Source: an uncultured Pseudomonadota bacterium (lineage in GTDB: Bacteria; Pseudomonadota; Gammaproteobacteria; Comchoanobacterales; Comchoanobacteraceae). Taken from it: a stretch of DNA of 64,000 nt. Where the stretch lies: contig CAJVZW010000001.1 in assembly GCA_913020085.1 (NCBI GenBank), positions 1-64,000 on the forward strand, given 5' to 3'. The notes beneath the pieces were generated by a model. It had not been told where the DNA came from. It did no database searches and saw only the letters and a list, made by a program, of their open reading frames with translations. Positions within the stretch are counted from its first letter, which is position 1, and every line of letters begins with the position of its first letter. The translations under genes were made by a program, and so were the position numbers. Positions 55,001-63,330 of the stretch are shown piece by piece.

Positions 55001-56323
55001 TTAGCGCTTCATTGCTTTGAAAAACTCTGCTATGGTTTTGATGGTTTTTAGGCGCTCTATCAAGAACTCAATCCCAGAAGACTTGTCCATTGTTTGAAGG
55101 TATCTTCGAAGTGCCCAAGAACTTGATAAATGGTCACTGGGAACAAGCTTGTCATCACGTCGTGTTCCAGAGCGTTCAATATCGATGGCGGGGAATATCC
55201 TTTTTTGAGTGATTTCACGGTCAAGGTATAAGTCACTGTTTCCTGTTCCCATAAATTCTTCAAGGATGACTTCTTCCATCTTCGAACCTGTACCTGTAAG
55301 GGCGGTGGCTAAGATGGTGATACTGCCTGCACCGACAGTATCTCTTGCTGCACCAAAAAACCGTTTCGGTTTTTGGAGAGCGTTAGCATCAACACCACCT
55401 GTGAGAATTTTTCCTGATGCGGGCGTAACTGTGTTATAAGCCCTTGCCAAGCGAGTAATTGAATCAAGCAGAATAACCACATCTTTCCCGTGCTCCACAA
55501 GTCGTTTGGCTTTCGATATAACGATCTCTGCTACTTGGATATGTCGAGTGGGTGGCTCATCAAACGTAGCGGCAATGACAGTTCCTTTCACGGTCCTTTC
55601 CATTTCTGTCACCTCTTCGGGACGTTCATCAATTAGAAGCACAATAAGGTGAGCATCGGGGTGATTATGACTAATAGAATCGGCCATTTGCTGCATTAGT
55701 ACAGTTTTACCTGCTTTCGGAGGAGCAACAATCATCATTCTTTGACCAAACCCAAGTGGGCAAAAAATATCGAGAATCTTGGAAGTCACATCTTCAGTCG
55801 ATCCATTGCCTCGTGCGAGGTTCATCCACCTCGTAGGGAATTGTGCTCTGAGATCCTTAAAAGAAACTTTTTGCATATTCTCTGCGGGAGTTACATGATT
55901 GACAAGCTCGATCTGTTGAAGCGCAAAATATCTCTCATCACCTTTCGGTGGTCTTATAAGACCCCTAATGGTATCTCCTGATTTAAGCTTAAAAGATTTA
56001 ATCTGTCTTGGGGAGACGTAGATATCAGCTGCACCAGATAAAAAGGAGCATTTTTCACATCTTAAAAAGCCGTAGCCAATATTCTGCTCTGACATGATCT
56101 CTAGAACACCAGAGGAATGAAGATCCATGCCACGTTTGGAAAAAGATTTCATAAGCGCAAAAATTAACTCTTGCCTGCTTACTCTGTTCATGTTCTGTAT
56201 ATTATTAGCATGCGCCATTGTGTGAAGCTCTTTAAGTGTCTTCTGTCTGAGAATATCAGCATCGATTGACTTAATGGCCTCATTTGTCTTTGTTGTATCG
56301 GTAGGTTCGTTAGTCATGTTCAT
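55001..56323 (-). CDS. rho: Transcription termination factor Rho
   Basis: 440 residues, hexameric RNA-DNA helicase. It has an N-terminal extension of about 25 residues, the Rho_N helices ([15 protein letters not shown]), the OB-fold RNA site ([30 protein letters not shown]. coli has GFGFLR), Walker [10 protein letters not shown], and [23 protein letters not shown] and SGTRRDDKL. The start ATG overlaps the 3' end of trxA by 14 bases; the trxA-rho order is classical for gammaproteobacteria. Confidence 0.97.
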   Translation of the reverse strand: MNMTNEPTDTTKTNEAIKSIDADILRQKTLKELHTMAHANNIQNMNRVSRQELIFALMKSFSKRGMDLHSSGVLEIMSEQNIGYGFLRCEKCSFLSGAADIYVSPRQIKSFKLKSGDTIRGLIRPPKGDERYFALQQIELVNHVTPAENMQKVSFKDLRAQFPTRWMNLARGNGSTEDVTSKILDIFCPLGFGQRMMIVAPPKAGKTVLMQQMADSISHNHPDAHLIVLLIDERPEEVTEMERTVKGTVIAATFDEPPTRHIQVAEIVISKAKRLVEHGKDVVILLDSITRLARAYNTVTPASGKILTGGVDANALQKPKRFFGAARDTVGAGSITILATALTGTGSKMEEVILEEFMGTGNSDLYLDREITQKRIFPAIDIERSGTRRDDKLVPSDHLSSSWALRRYLQTMDKSSGIEFLIERLKTIKTIAEFFKAMKR

Positions 56324-56630
56324 TTATAAATTTTTCCAATTCTGGTTTTGATATTTCCCCAACATGTGAGGCAGTAAGTTCGCCATTCTTAAATAGAAGC
56401 AATGTTGGAATTCCTCTGATTCCGTACTCAGCAGCAATTTCCCGGTTTTCATCCACATTAACCTTGGCAAACAAGACATTTGGGTTAGCTGTAGCGCAAG
56501 CTTCGAAAATAGGAAGAATTCTTTGGCAGGGTTGGCACCATGGTGCCCAAAAATCAAGCACAACATTTTGTGGGCTACCTAATACAATTTCTTTAAAATT
56601 GTCGTTGTTAATAGATATGACTTGAGACAT
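56310..56630 (-). CDS. trxA: Thioredoxin with WCQPC active site
   Basis: 106 residues, full-length thioredoxin fold. LDFWAPWCQPCQRILP holds the redox pair Cys32/Cys35; the usual second residue Gly is Gln33. The cis-Pro loop is IRGIPTLLLF and the buried Asp is in the NVVLDFWA strand. Changes in the CxxC dipeptide shift redox potential and partner choice in this family. It is co-transcribed with rho. Confidence 0.93.
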   Translation of the reverse strand: MSQVISINNDNFKEIVLGSPQNVVLDFWAPWCQPCQRILPIFEACATANPNVLFAKVNVDENREIAAEYGIRGIPTLLLFKNGELTASHVGEISKPELEKFINEHD

Positions 56631-56676
56631 AAAATACCCTGGGTTTAGACGTGAATATACAATAAAGGGGAAGAAT

Positions 56677-56706
56677 ATTAGATAATTGTAGTTGTAATAT
56701 AGTCAA
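56677..56706 (-). promoter_or_regulatory. Promoter for trxA-rho
   Basis: Minus strand: TTGACT (56706-56701), 18 bases, TCTAAT (56682-56677), five of six matches each. Start near 56670, about 40 bases before trxA. Confidence 0.58.
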
Positions 56707-56715
56707 GATATCTGA

Positions 56716-57165
56716 TTATGTCAAGCTTGCCTCTTCTTGCAGCGCCAGTTGAAGATATATTTCAGGTGCAAGCTCTTTTATAGGTTCATATACAAATGGC
56801 CGCTTCATAATTTGCGGGTGAGGTACTTTTAGCTGCGGATAGTCGATAACCTGACCCATAAACCAGAGTATATCAAGGTCAATGACTCTTGGTGACCATC
56901 TGGCATGAGGGCCTCTACCGAGTTTTTTCTCAACAGACTGAAGGTCGGATAACAGTGTCAGAGCAGTATTATTATAAGAGATGGATATCACCTGATTAAG
57001 ATAAGGCATATCCCAGTCCTGCGGGGCATTCTCTGGTAAAAGTGCATCGGTCTCGACTACCTTTGAACAATGATGGATGGTGCTAAACTCCATAATCAGC
57101 CTTATCGCGTCAAGAAGGTTTTTCTCGCGATAACCCAAATTGGTTCCGACGCCGATAAGGATCAT
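56716..57165 (-). CDS. folK: 6-hydroxymethyl-dihydropterin pyrophosphokinase (HPPK)
   Basis: 149 residues. IGVGTNLGYREKNL, the pterin/ATP region PQDWDMPYLNQV, and RWSPRVIDLDIL (usually RWGPRTIDLDIL) mark HPPK. It transfers pyrophosphate to the product of FolB. It overlaps parB by four bases, an unusual place for a folate gene, so its expression is tied to the partition operon. No fused dihydropteroate synthase. Confidence 0.93.
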   Translation of the reverse strand: MILIGVGTNLGYREKNLLDAIRLIMEFSTIHHCSKVVETDALLPENAPQDWDMPYLNQVISISYNNTALTLLSDLQSVEKKLGRGPHARWSPRVIDLDILWFMGQVIDYPQLKVPHPQIMKRPFVYEPIKELAPEIYLQLALQEEASLT

Positions 57166-58016
57166 ACCAAACTGTTAAGCTGATCAATTAATTTTTTCAT
57201 CTGATCTTCACTCTTAAAAGGTAGCTTTACATAACCAGATTGACCATTGCTAGACATCTTAATTGATGACTTAGGAAAAGTAGCTTCTAAGGGGTTAGAC
57301 GCACTTTTTTTGACTTTCTTTGGTTTTAAACGCGATTTTTCAATTACACTTTTAACATGTTTTTCAGTTGCCCTGACTGATAGGCGGTTGTCAATAATAT
57401 GTTTGGCCGCTTTCGGCTGAAGAGGTTGGGCGAGTGACAGTAGTGCCCGTGCATGACCCATATCTAGACGATTGAGATAAACAAGGTCTCTAACTTCAGG
57501 ATGAAGATTAAGAAGCCTAATGAGATTGGATACAGATGCCCGGGATTTGCCGACAATCCTTGAGACTGATAGGTGAGTGTGCTCGTAGCAATCAATTAAT
57601 TTTGAGAGTGCTTCTGCTGCTTCGATTGGGTTGAGGGACTCCCTTTGCAAGTTTTCAACCACTGCAATCGCAAAACCGTCACTATCGTTTACTTCTTTAA
57701 CGATGCACGGGATGCTATCTACTTCAGCAAGCTGGCAGGCTTGGAAACGTCTCTCTCCTGCAATAATTTCGTATTTATCAATGCCGATTGGGCGAACTAG
57801 AATGGGTTGTAATATCCCGTGTTCTTTGATTGAATTTGCCAGGTCCGCCAGATTCGCCTCTTCAATAGATTTTCTTGGCTGCAAGGTGCCACTGGCCTGA
57901 ATACGATCTGTTGGGATAGTTACCAGATGGGTACTATCCGAAGGAGTGTCTACTGCTGCCAATAATGCATCAACTCCCATTTCGTTGAGTGTTTTTCCAA
58001 GAGGTGAATTGTTCAT
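57162..58016 (-). CDS. parB: Chromosome partitioning protein ParB
   Basis: 284 residues. CTP-binding motifs GERRFQA and ENLQRE, the central helix-turn-helix (SRIVGKSRASVSNLIRLLNL) that reads parS, a Lys-rich linker, and a C-terminal dimerisation domain. Two near-perfect parS sites (22150, 40586) are in this window. Three bases separate it from parA. Confidence 0.96.
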   Translation of the reverse strand: MNNSPLGKTLNEMGVDALLAAVDTPSDSTHLVTIPTDRIQASGTLQPRKSIEEANLADLANSIKEHGILQPILVRPIGIDKYEIIAGERRFQACQLAEVDSIPCIVKEVNDSDGFAIAVVENLQRESLNPIEAAEALSKLIDCYEHTHLSVSRIVGKSRASVSNLIRLLNLHPEVRDLVYLNRLDMGHARALLSLAQPLQPKAAKHIIDNRLSVRATEKHVKSVIEKSRLKPKKVKKSASNPLEATFPKSSIKMSSNGQSGYVKLPFKSEDQMKKLIDQLNSLV

Positions 58017-58019
58017 AAA

Positions 58020-58802
58020 TTACTCCAATAGGTGCTCATAGCTATCCATATTAATTTTTCTATCAATCTCGGCAGCCAGTGCCAGATAGGCTAAAGCACC
58101 TTGAGACCGCTTGTCATGATACATTGAGGGCTTCCCGTGGCTTGGGGCCTCAGCTAATTTTACATTTCTTGGAATTAAGGTTTTAAATACTCGGTCAGAG
58201 AAATGGGTTTCAAGTTCTTTGCTCACATGTTGAGTGAGTTTACTGCGACCATCAAACATTGTCCTTATAAGACCAAGAACCTGTAACGAAGGATTTAACT
58301 GCTTTCTCACCTGGTCAATGGTGCCAAGAAGTTTTGTGAGTCCCTCAAGAGCAAAAAACTCACATTGCACCGGTACAATTAGCTGATGTGCACACGCCTG
58401 GGCATTGAGAGTTAAATTATTGAGTGACGGGGGGCAGTCAAGCAAAATATAGTCATAATTCCTATGAACCGGCAGCAATGAATTTTTTAGGAAATATGCC
58501 TTTCTGGGGTGGTTCATCAGCTTCACATCACATTGTGTGAGGCTATAATTACCTGGAATAACATCATAGCCGTGGACAGTTTTTTGTATTACCTCGTCAA
58601 GGCTTGCTGACTCTTCAAACAAATGTAAACACGTTTTGAGTGAGTCAGATATGCCTGATCCGCTGGTTGCGTTTCCTTGTGGATCAAGGTCGACTAGCAG
58701 AACACGTTTATGCATTGCTGCAAGGCTGGATGCAACATTTATTGCAGTAGTTGTTTTGCCAACACCACCTTTTTGGTTAGTGACTGAAATAATATGTGCC
58801 AT
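58020..58802 (-). CDS. parA: Chromosome partitioning ATPase ParA
   Basis: 260 residues from ATG 58802 (AAGGATA upstream). Deviant Walker A QKGGVGKTTTAIN, Walker A' DLDPQGNATSGSG, Walker B LLDCPPSLNNLT. Works with ParB to move the origin region. A longer frame starting at 58931 lies inside rsmG and its extra residues do not resemble ParA. Operon rsmD-rsmG-parA-parB-folK. Confidence 0.97.
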   Translation of the reverse strand: MAHIISVTNQKGGVGKTTTAINVASSLAAMHKRVLLVDLDPQGNATSGSGISDSLKTCLHLFEESASLDEVIQKTVHGYDVIPGNYSLTQCDVKLMNHPRKAYFLKNSLLPVHRNYDYILLDCPPSLNNLTLNAQACAHQLIVPVQCEFFALEGLTKLLGTIDQVRKQLNPSLQVLGLIRTMFDGRSKLTQHVSKELETHFSDRVFKTLIPRNVKLAEAPSHGKPSMYHDKRSQGALAYLALAAEIDRKINMDSYEHLLE

Positions 58803-58822
58803 TCGAATATCCTTCACTGATA

Positions 58823-59434
58823 CTACTCTAACGAAAATTCTGGGATTGCGCCAGTGTTTTGGTAAAGTAGCATGAGTGAGCGGTCGATTTTCAAATCCGG
58901 GATATTTAGCTCTATCTGTTTGTGGAGCCAATTAGAGTGATTGAGTGGTTTATGCCACATTTTTGATCTCATCATGGCGATTATCAGATCATCATGGTGA
59001 TGATTTTTTGTGATTCTAAGAAACATATCCGGGTCACTGACCGCGCGAGTTACCAATAAGTCAGGTTTTACTTGATCGAAGTCCTCAATTCGGCAGTGAT
59101 GCAACGAAATATCTAAATTAAGCTCATATTTGACCTCTTCTAGAAAAGTAATGCGTTTTAAGCTTGCATCAACAAGGTGCCAATGCACTGCTGGCATCAT
59201 AATGGCTAATATCACTCCTGGAATGCCAGCACCGGTTCCAACATCAATGGCGTCTTTTACATCAAGTTGACTCAGGTAGGGATAAATCACAGCCGTATCG
59301 ATCACATTTCTTATGATAAAATCAGATTTATCCACAATGCGTGTGAGATTATGCGTCTTATTCCAATCTAAAATAAGCGTATAGTAACGATCGACTAATT
59401 TAATTTGCTCAACTGAGAGGTATGAGTTAATCAT
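58823..59434 (-). CDS. rsmG: 16S rRNA m7G527 methyltransferase RsmG
   Basis: 203 residues. LDWNKTHNLTRI, the SAM-binding DVGTGAGIPGVILAI, and the LVTRAV stretch are typical of RsmG (GidB). It overlaps rsmD by eight bases. The rsmG-parA-parB order is kept, but its usual neighbour mnmG is 37 kb away. Confidence 0.95.
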   Translation of the reverse strand: MINSYLSVEQIKLVDRYYTLILDWNKTHNLTRIVDKSDFIIRNVIDTAVIYPYLSQLDVKDAIDVGTGAGIPGVILAIMMPAVHWHLVDASLKRITFLEEVKYELNLDISLHHCRIEDFDQVKPDLLVTRAVSDPDMFLRITKNHHHDDLIIAMMRSKMWHKPLNHSNWLHKQIELNIPDLKIDRSLMLLYQNTGAIPEFSLE

Positions 59435-59969
59435 GTTTACCTATTTTGATAAGCCAACTATTACACTGCCCTTGTTTTGCAGATTTAAGTACTTGCCAGT
59501 TTTCGGGGAAAGCGGGTCGTTTGCGGGACTCAAAATATAGCATTGCACCATCAAATGAAACATCAAGCCATCTGATAAGGTTTCTCATTTCTTTGAGGTT
59601 ATATGGTGGGTCGCAAAATATAATTTCTGGTTTTCGGCTTAAAGTTAACGTGGATGGAATTGTTTCTCGCAGAACAAGGAAGTTTTCATTTGGGCATCTA
59701 AAGTTATCAAGATTCTCGGCAATCATATTACAAATTGAGACGTTTATATCCACAAAAGTGCAATGTTTTGCGCCGCGAGATAACGCCTCAATGCCAAGAA
59801 TCCCTGATCCAGAAAACAAATCAATACAGGCCTTATCCTTAACCTCGAACTGAATCCAATTAAATAGTCGCTCACGCATAATGCTTGGTGTCGGTCTAAT
59901 ATTTTCGTGCCGCCAGTGGACATTTCTCCCGCGATACTTGCCTGCAATTACTCGAATTTTAGATAACAT
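59427..59969 (-). CDS. rsmD: 16S rRNA m2G966 methyltransferase RsmD
   Basis: 180 residues. IRVIAGKYRGR and RPTPSIMRERLFNWI at the N-terminus, SAM motif DLFSGSGILGIEALSRGA, catalytic FCDPPYN. Starts divergently from ftsY with 58 bases between, the standard rsmD/ftsY arrangement. Confidence 0.95.
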   Translation of the reverse strand: MLSKIRVIAGKYRGRNVHWRHENIRPTPSIMRERLFNWIQFEVKDKACIDLFSGSGILGIEALSRGAKHCTFVDINVSICNMIAENLDNFRCPNENFLVLRETIPSTLTLSRKPEIIFCDPPYNLKEMRNLIRWLDVSFDGAMLYFESRKRPAFPENWQVLKSAKQGQCNSWLIKIGKHD

Positions 59970-60027
59970 GGTTTGTTTTGGATACGATTTAAAGTAATAT
60001 AAACTATTTATTGAGAGGCGTCATCAG

Positions 60028-60954
60028 GTGTTTGGCAAGTTAAAGTCATATTGGACTGGAAAATCAGAGTCTAAGTCAGTTCAGCCGGATGGATTTTTAT
60101 CAAAATTCATTCGTCGGTTAAGGGGGCAGGTCCTTGATCAATCTTCAAAGAAATTGGCGGAAGAGTTTCTAATCAAGGCAGATGTGGGATCTATTGTTAC
60201 TGAACAAATTATTACTGAGGTTGAAAAAAAACATTACGATAAAAAAGTACTCGAGGGTTTAAGAGATGTTTTAACATCGATGTTAAGACCTTACGAGGTA
60301 GATAAGATTGAGCTAAATGATAATCATACTACCGCAATAATTATCATTGGAATTAATGGAGCGGGCAAGACAACAACAATTGCAAAGCTTGCACATTACT
60401 TTAAGGAGAAAGGAAAAAAAGTAAGCTTGGCGGCAGGAGATACTTTCCGGGCTGCAGCAATAGATCAGCTAGGCCAGTGGGCCAGTACACTCAATGTGGA
60501 TATGGTGAGCCAGAAGCAAGGTGCTGATAGTGCATCAGTTATTTATGACGCATATGCCTCCTGCCGGGCGAAAAATGCCGATATCTTGATTGCAGACACC
60601 GCCGGAAGAGTTCATACTAAAGTGACTTTATTAAAAGAGCTTGAAAAAATCGTTAGAGTTCTGAAAAAGCAAAGTGAACAAGCACCTGAGCATATTTGGT
60701 TAGTGCTCGATGGTACAATTGGCCAAAGCAGTATTGATCAGGCAAGAGTGTTTGCTGAGCATTTTCCGGTGACGGGTTTAATTCTTACAAAGCTTGATAG
60801 TTCTGCAAAAGGCGGAAGTATTCTATCGATTTGTCAATCGCTTAAGTTGCCAATTATAGCTATTGGTACAGGCGAAAAAGTAGAGGATTTCGCTCGCTTT
60901 AAAGCAGACAATTATGTTGATCAGTTACTGGAGTGGACAGATGATTCTGAATGA
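60028..60954 (+). CDS. ftsY: Signal recognition particle receptor FtsY
   Basis: 308 residues from GTG 60028. The acidic A domain of E. coli FtsY (497 residues) is essentially absent. N domain, then G domain with GINGAGKTTTIAKLA, GDTFRAAAIDQL, ADTAGR and LTKLDSSAKGG. Docks SRP-ribosome complexes at the membrane. It overlaps the ftsE start by 14 bases. Confidence 0.95.
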   Translation: MFGKLKSYWTGKSESKSVQPDGFLSKFIRRLRGQVLDQSSKKLAEEFLIKADVGSIVTEQIITEVEKKHYDKKVLEGLRDVLTSMLRPYEVDKIELNDNHTTAIIIIGINGAGKTTTIAKLAHYFKEKGKKVSLAAGDTFRAAAIDQLGQWASTLNVDMVSQKQGADSASVIYDAYASCRAKNADILIADTAGRVHTKVTLLKELEKIVRVLKKQSEQAPEHIWLVLDGTIGQSSIDQARVFAEHFPVTGLILTKLDSSAKGGSILSICQSLKLPIIAIGTGEKVEDFARFKADNYVDQLLEWTDDSE

Positions 60955-61477
60955 TTTATCGGTGAATGCTTGTCAGCCGATTACATATACTGGTGATGGC
61001 AGGTTGATTTTAACTCGATCACAATATCTTGCTTTAAAAAACTTCCTTCAGTTAGGGGGTAAGATTGATGGTGGCAAAATGAGTGTTGACAAGGTTGTCT
61101 ACAGCGTGGGTAATCAATTTTTTAATCATTGTCCTCGAAAAGTTACATGGGTTGGTAATAATTCATATTGGGTGTTGAACATGAGTGCAAAAGACCAACT
61201 TAGATATGCCTTACAGATAGGTGGCTATAGTCTTTATGATTTTAATTCCAAACTTAAATATTTCTCAACAATGACCGGCTTTTCTCGGTGGAATTGTAAC
61301 GTTGAGGAACTGGTTACTCATGAGAGAGAGCTATTGTCTTTTTTCAGAGCCTTATTATTCAAGCCAAAAGGGGTGGTGCTTGATAATGTGGATTGCAATA
61401 GCCAACAAATAAGAGCACTTATTGAGGATATTGAAAGTGTTGGTGTTGTCTCTATTCCTTTGGAGGTGTGTGTATGA
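60941..61477 (+). CDS. ftsE: Degenerate FtsE: ABC fold without ATPase motifs
   Basis: 178 residues from ATG 60941 (GGAG upstream); E. coli FtsE has 222. Position between ftsY and ftsX plus residual similarity identify it. Aligned by eye to E. coli FtsE: Walker A (GHSGAGKST) is RSQYLALKN (26-34), with no glycines and no P-loop Lys; the Q-loop region FQD is GNN; signature LSGGE is LVTHE (124-128); Walker B LLADEPTGNLD is VVLDNVDCNSQ (145-155), keeping Asp148 but Glu to Asn; H-loop His is Leu174. FRALLFKPKGVVL still tracks ARAVVNKPAVLL. The frame is open and coupled to ftsX (ATGA), so it is translated, not a simple pseudogene. FtsE normally drives amidase activation at the septum through FtsX. 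Confidence 0.72.
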   Translation: MILNDLSVNACQPITYTGDGRLILTRSQYLALKNFLQLGGKIDGGKMSVDKVVYSVGNQFFNHCPRKVTWVGNNSYWVLNMSAKDQLRYALQIGGYSLYDFNSKLKYFSTMTGFSRWNCNVEELVTHERELLSFFRALLFKPKGVVLDNVDCNSQQIRALIEDIESVGVVSIPLEVCV

Positions 61478-62280
61478 TGCGTTCTATCAATTCACTGATA
61501 CTTCTTGCTAAAGCTGGAAGACTTATATTGGGCTTTGGCATATTGATTAGTATACTAATTTGTACACAACAGCAGTCTTTTTCGTTCACGTATCAATATT
61601 TCAAAGCCAATGAGGCGCTTGGTGCAAAAGTTTTCCTGCAGTCCAAATCTCCGGCGGCAAGTGTTGAGTCTTTCGCTGAATATCTAAGAGGCTTGCAGTT
61701 TATTAAATCTGTTAATATCATTTCAGCCGAGCAAGGTGCAAAATATCTAAAAGACGAGATTATAAAAACAGACAAGCCCATTGATTCTGAAGGGATACCA
61801 ATTCGAGTTGACTTAACTTTTAAGGGTGAATTAAAGCCTAAGGTGCAAAGAGAGTTTGAGCAAAATTTAAAAATGTTTAATTTTGTTGAGCTAATGCTTA
61901 TTGATGCATCGACTGATCAGAGCCAGATCATGCATTTGCTCTGGGTTTTAAATATTTGTGCGGTACTTGGGTTTTTCCTACTGATGAATAGAATCTATCA
62001 AAATGACTCAGTTTCTGAGCCTCTGCTGCAAGAGTGGTTAGTTCAGATGGAGCTTGGTTTTAGCTCAAGGGCCATCGCCTTCAATTATGCTGCTGCGCTC
62101 ACTTTTTTAGGCTGTCTTATGCTTTTAGTTATATTTTTAGGGCTATTGCCAATCAGTCGTTATCTTGAGCTTGGCGAGCTGCCTGCTTTAGCAGGTTTTG
62201 CCCCGTTGATTATTAGTGGTTTTTGGTATGCTCGATTATTTGCTAAGTTGGACAAAATGGCAAAGGTAGTATATAATTGA
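61474..62280 (+). CDS. ftsX: Cell division protein FtsX (short form)
   Basis: 268 residues from ATG 61474, chosen because GGAGG lies 7 bases upstream and it overlaps the ftsE stop (ATGA). E. coli FtsX has 352. Topology: helix 1 at about 12-34, a periplasmic domain to about 150 (SPAASVESFAEYLRGLQFIKSVNIIS is the conserved beta-alpha part that contacts EnvC), then three helices. The cytoplasmic loop between helices 2 and 3, which contacts FtsE, is present (LLQEWLVQMELGFSSRAIAF). Partner FtsE lacks ATPase motifs. Confidence 0.82.
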   Translation: MMRSINSLILLAKAGRLILGFGILISILICTQQQSFSFTYQYFKANEALGAKVFLQSKSPAASVESFAEYLRGLQFIKSVNIISAEQGAKYLKDEIIKTDKPIDSEGIPIRVDLTFKGELKPKVQREFEQNLKMFNFVELMLIDASTDQSQIMHLLWVLNICAVLGFFLLMNRIYQNDSVSEPLLQEWLVQMELGFSSRAIAFNYAAALTFLGCLMLLVIFLGLLPISRYLELGELPALAGFAPLIISGFWYARLFAKLDKMAKVVYN

Positions 62281-62301
62281 TCCGATAATTACGTAGAAAG
62301 T

Positions 62302-63144
62302 ATGGTCAACGCTTTAGTTCACTACCAAAATCTTCCCGCAAGCGGCCTCAGCTCTTATTTGGCTTGGGTTGCAGAGCAACCTGTATTATCTCATGATGAT
62401 GAGATCGAGCTTGCCAATCGAATGCTGCATAACCAGGATGTTGATGCAGTAAAGCAGCTTATATTGTCCAATCTTCGCCATGTTGTGTATATCGCTCGTC
62501 AATATAAAGGATACGGGCTGCCTGTGTCTGACCTGATTCAAGAGGGCAATGTTGGATTAATCAAAGCAGTAAAACGTTTTGATCCGGCGCAAGGGGTCCG
62601 ATTAGTAACATACGCTATTTACTGGATTAAGTCTGAGATTCACGAATTTGTTTTAAGAAATTGGTCGATTGTTAAGGTTGCAACTACTAAGGTACAAAGA
62701 ATGTTGTTTTTTAAGTTGCGTTCTTTACTGAATTTTGACACAGCTATCTCCGACAAAGATGCAAAAGCGATTGCAGATTCCTTGGGAGTAACCAAGCAAG
62801 ATATTATTGATATGCAAAAGCGACTACAATATGATCACAGTATTGATTACTCTCCAGACGATTCCCATGCGATTGATTTATCCGATAGGATTCCTGCATT
62901 AACGTCAAATGAGACAGAAGCGATCGAAGCCAATGCAGATGCTCAGACAATTCATAACAGTCTATTTGAGGCACTTTCTCAATTACCGGACCGGCTTGCA
63001 GAAGTAATTCGGTTAAGATTTCTAAATGACGAGAAAACAACATTGCAAGTGATTGCTAAGAAGCTAGGAGTTTCTATCGAAAGGGTGAGGCAGCTAGAGA
63101 CTCAAGCAATACAATTCCTTCGTCAAAAGATGCCTGCCGAATAA
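62302..63144 (+). CDS. rpoH: RNA polymerase sigma factor RpoH (sigma-32)
   Basis: 280 residues. Region 2: NLRHVVYIARQYKGYGLPVSDLIQEGNVGLIKAVKRFDPAQGVRLVTYAIYWIKSEIHEFVLRNW; the RpoH box reads QRMLFFKLRS; region 4.2 has TTLQVIAKKLGVSIERVRQLE. Directs heat-shock transcription. The ftsYEX-rpoH order is classical. Slightly shorter than the 284-residue E. coli protein. Confidence 0.96.
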   Translation: MVNALVHYQNLPASGLSSYLAWVAEQPVLSHDDEIELANRMLHNQDVDAVKQLILSNLRHVVYIARQYKGYGLPVSDLIQEGNVGLIKAVKRFDPAQGVRLVTYAIYWIKSEIHEFVLRNWSIVKVATTKVQRMLFFKLRSLLNFDTAISDKDAKAIADSLGVTKQDIIDMQKRLQYDHSIDYSPDDSHAIDLSDRIPALTSNETEAIEANADAQTIHNSLFEALSQLPDRLAEVIRLRFLNDEKTTLQVIAKKLGVSIERVRQLETQAIQFLRQKMPAE

Positions 63145-63330
63145 TAAAACTTCTAATTCAACTAGAAATCCTTCCATAAAACCATTTAGCTTTCTCGTCG
63201 AGTATTTTCCGCACATGTCAGTCAACAAATTGTTAATGGTTGGGTAAATCAATAGATTCATTTAGTGAAGCGTTTGCATTTTATAAGTATCACTTATATT
63301 CTGATATGTATTCACAACACGGTAGGAATT

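Noticed and set aside
58803-58931. N-terminal extension of ParA
   Set aside because: The extra 43 residues lie inside rsmG in another frame, do not resemble ParA, and a good Shine-Dalgarno precedes the internal ATG at 58802.
60941-61477. ftsE as a frameshifted pseudogene
   Set aside because: The frame is uninterrupted, keeps alignment to FtsE along its whole length, has a good Shine-Dalgarno and ATGA coupling to ftsX; motif loss is by substitution.
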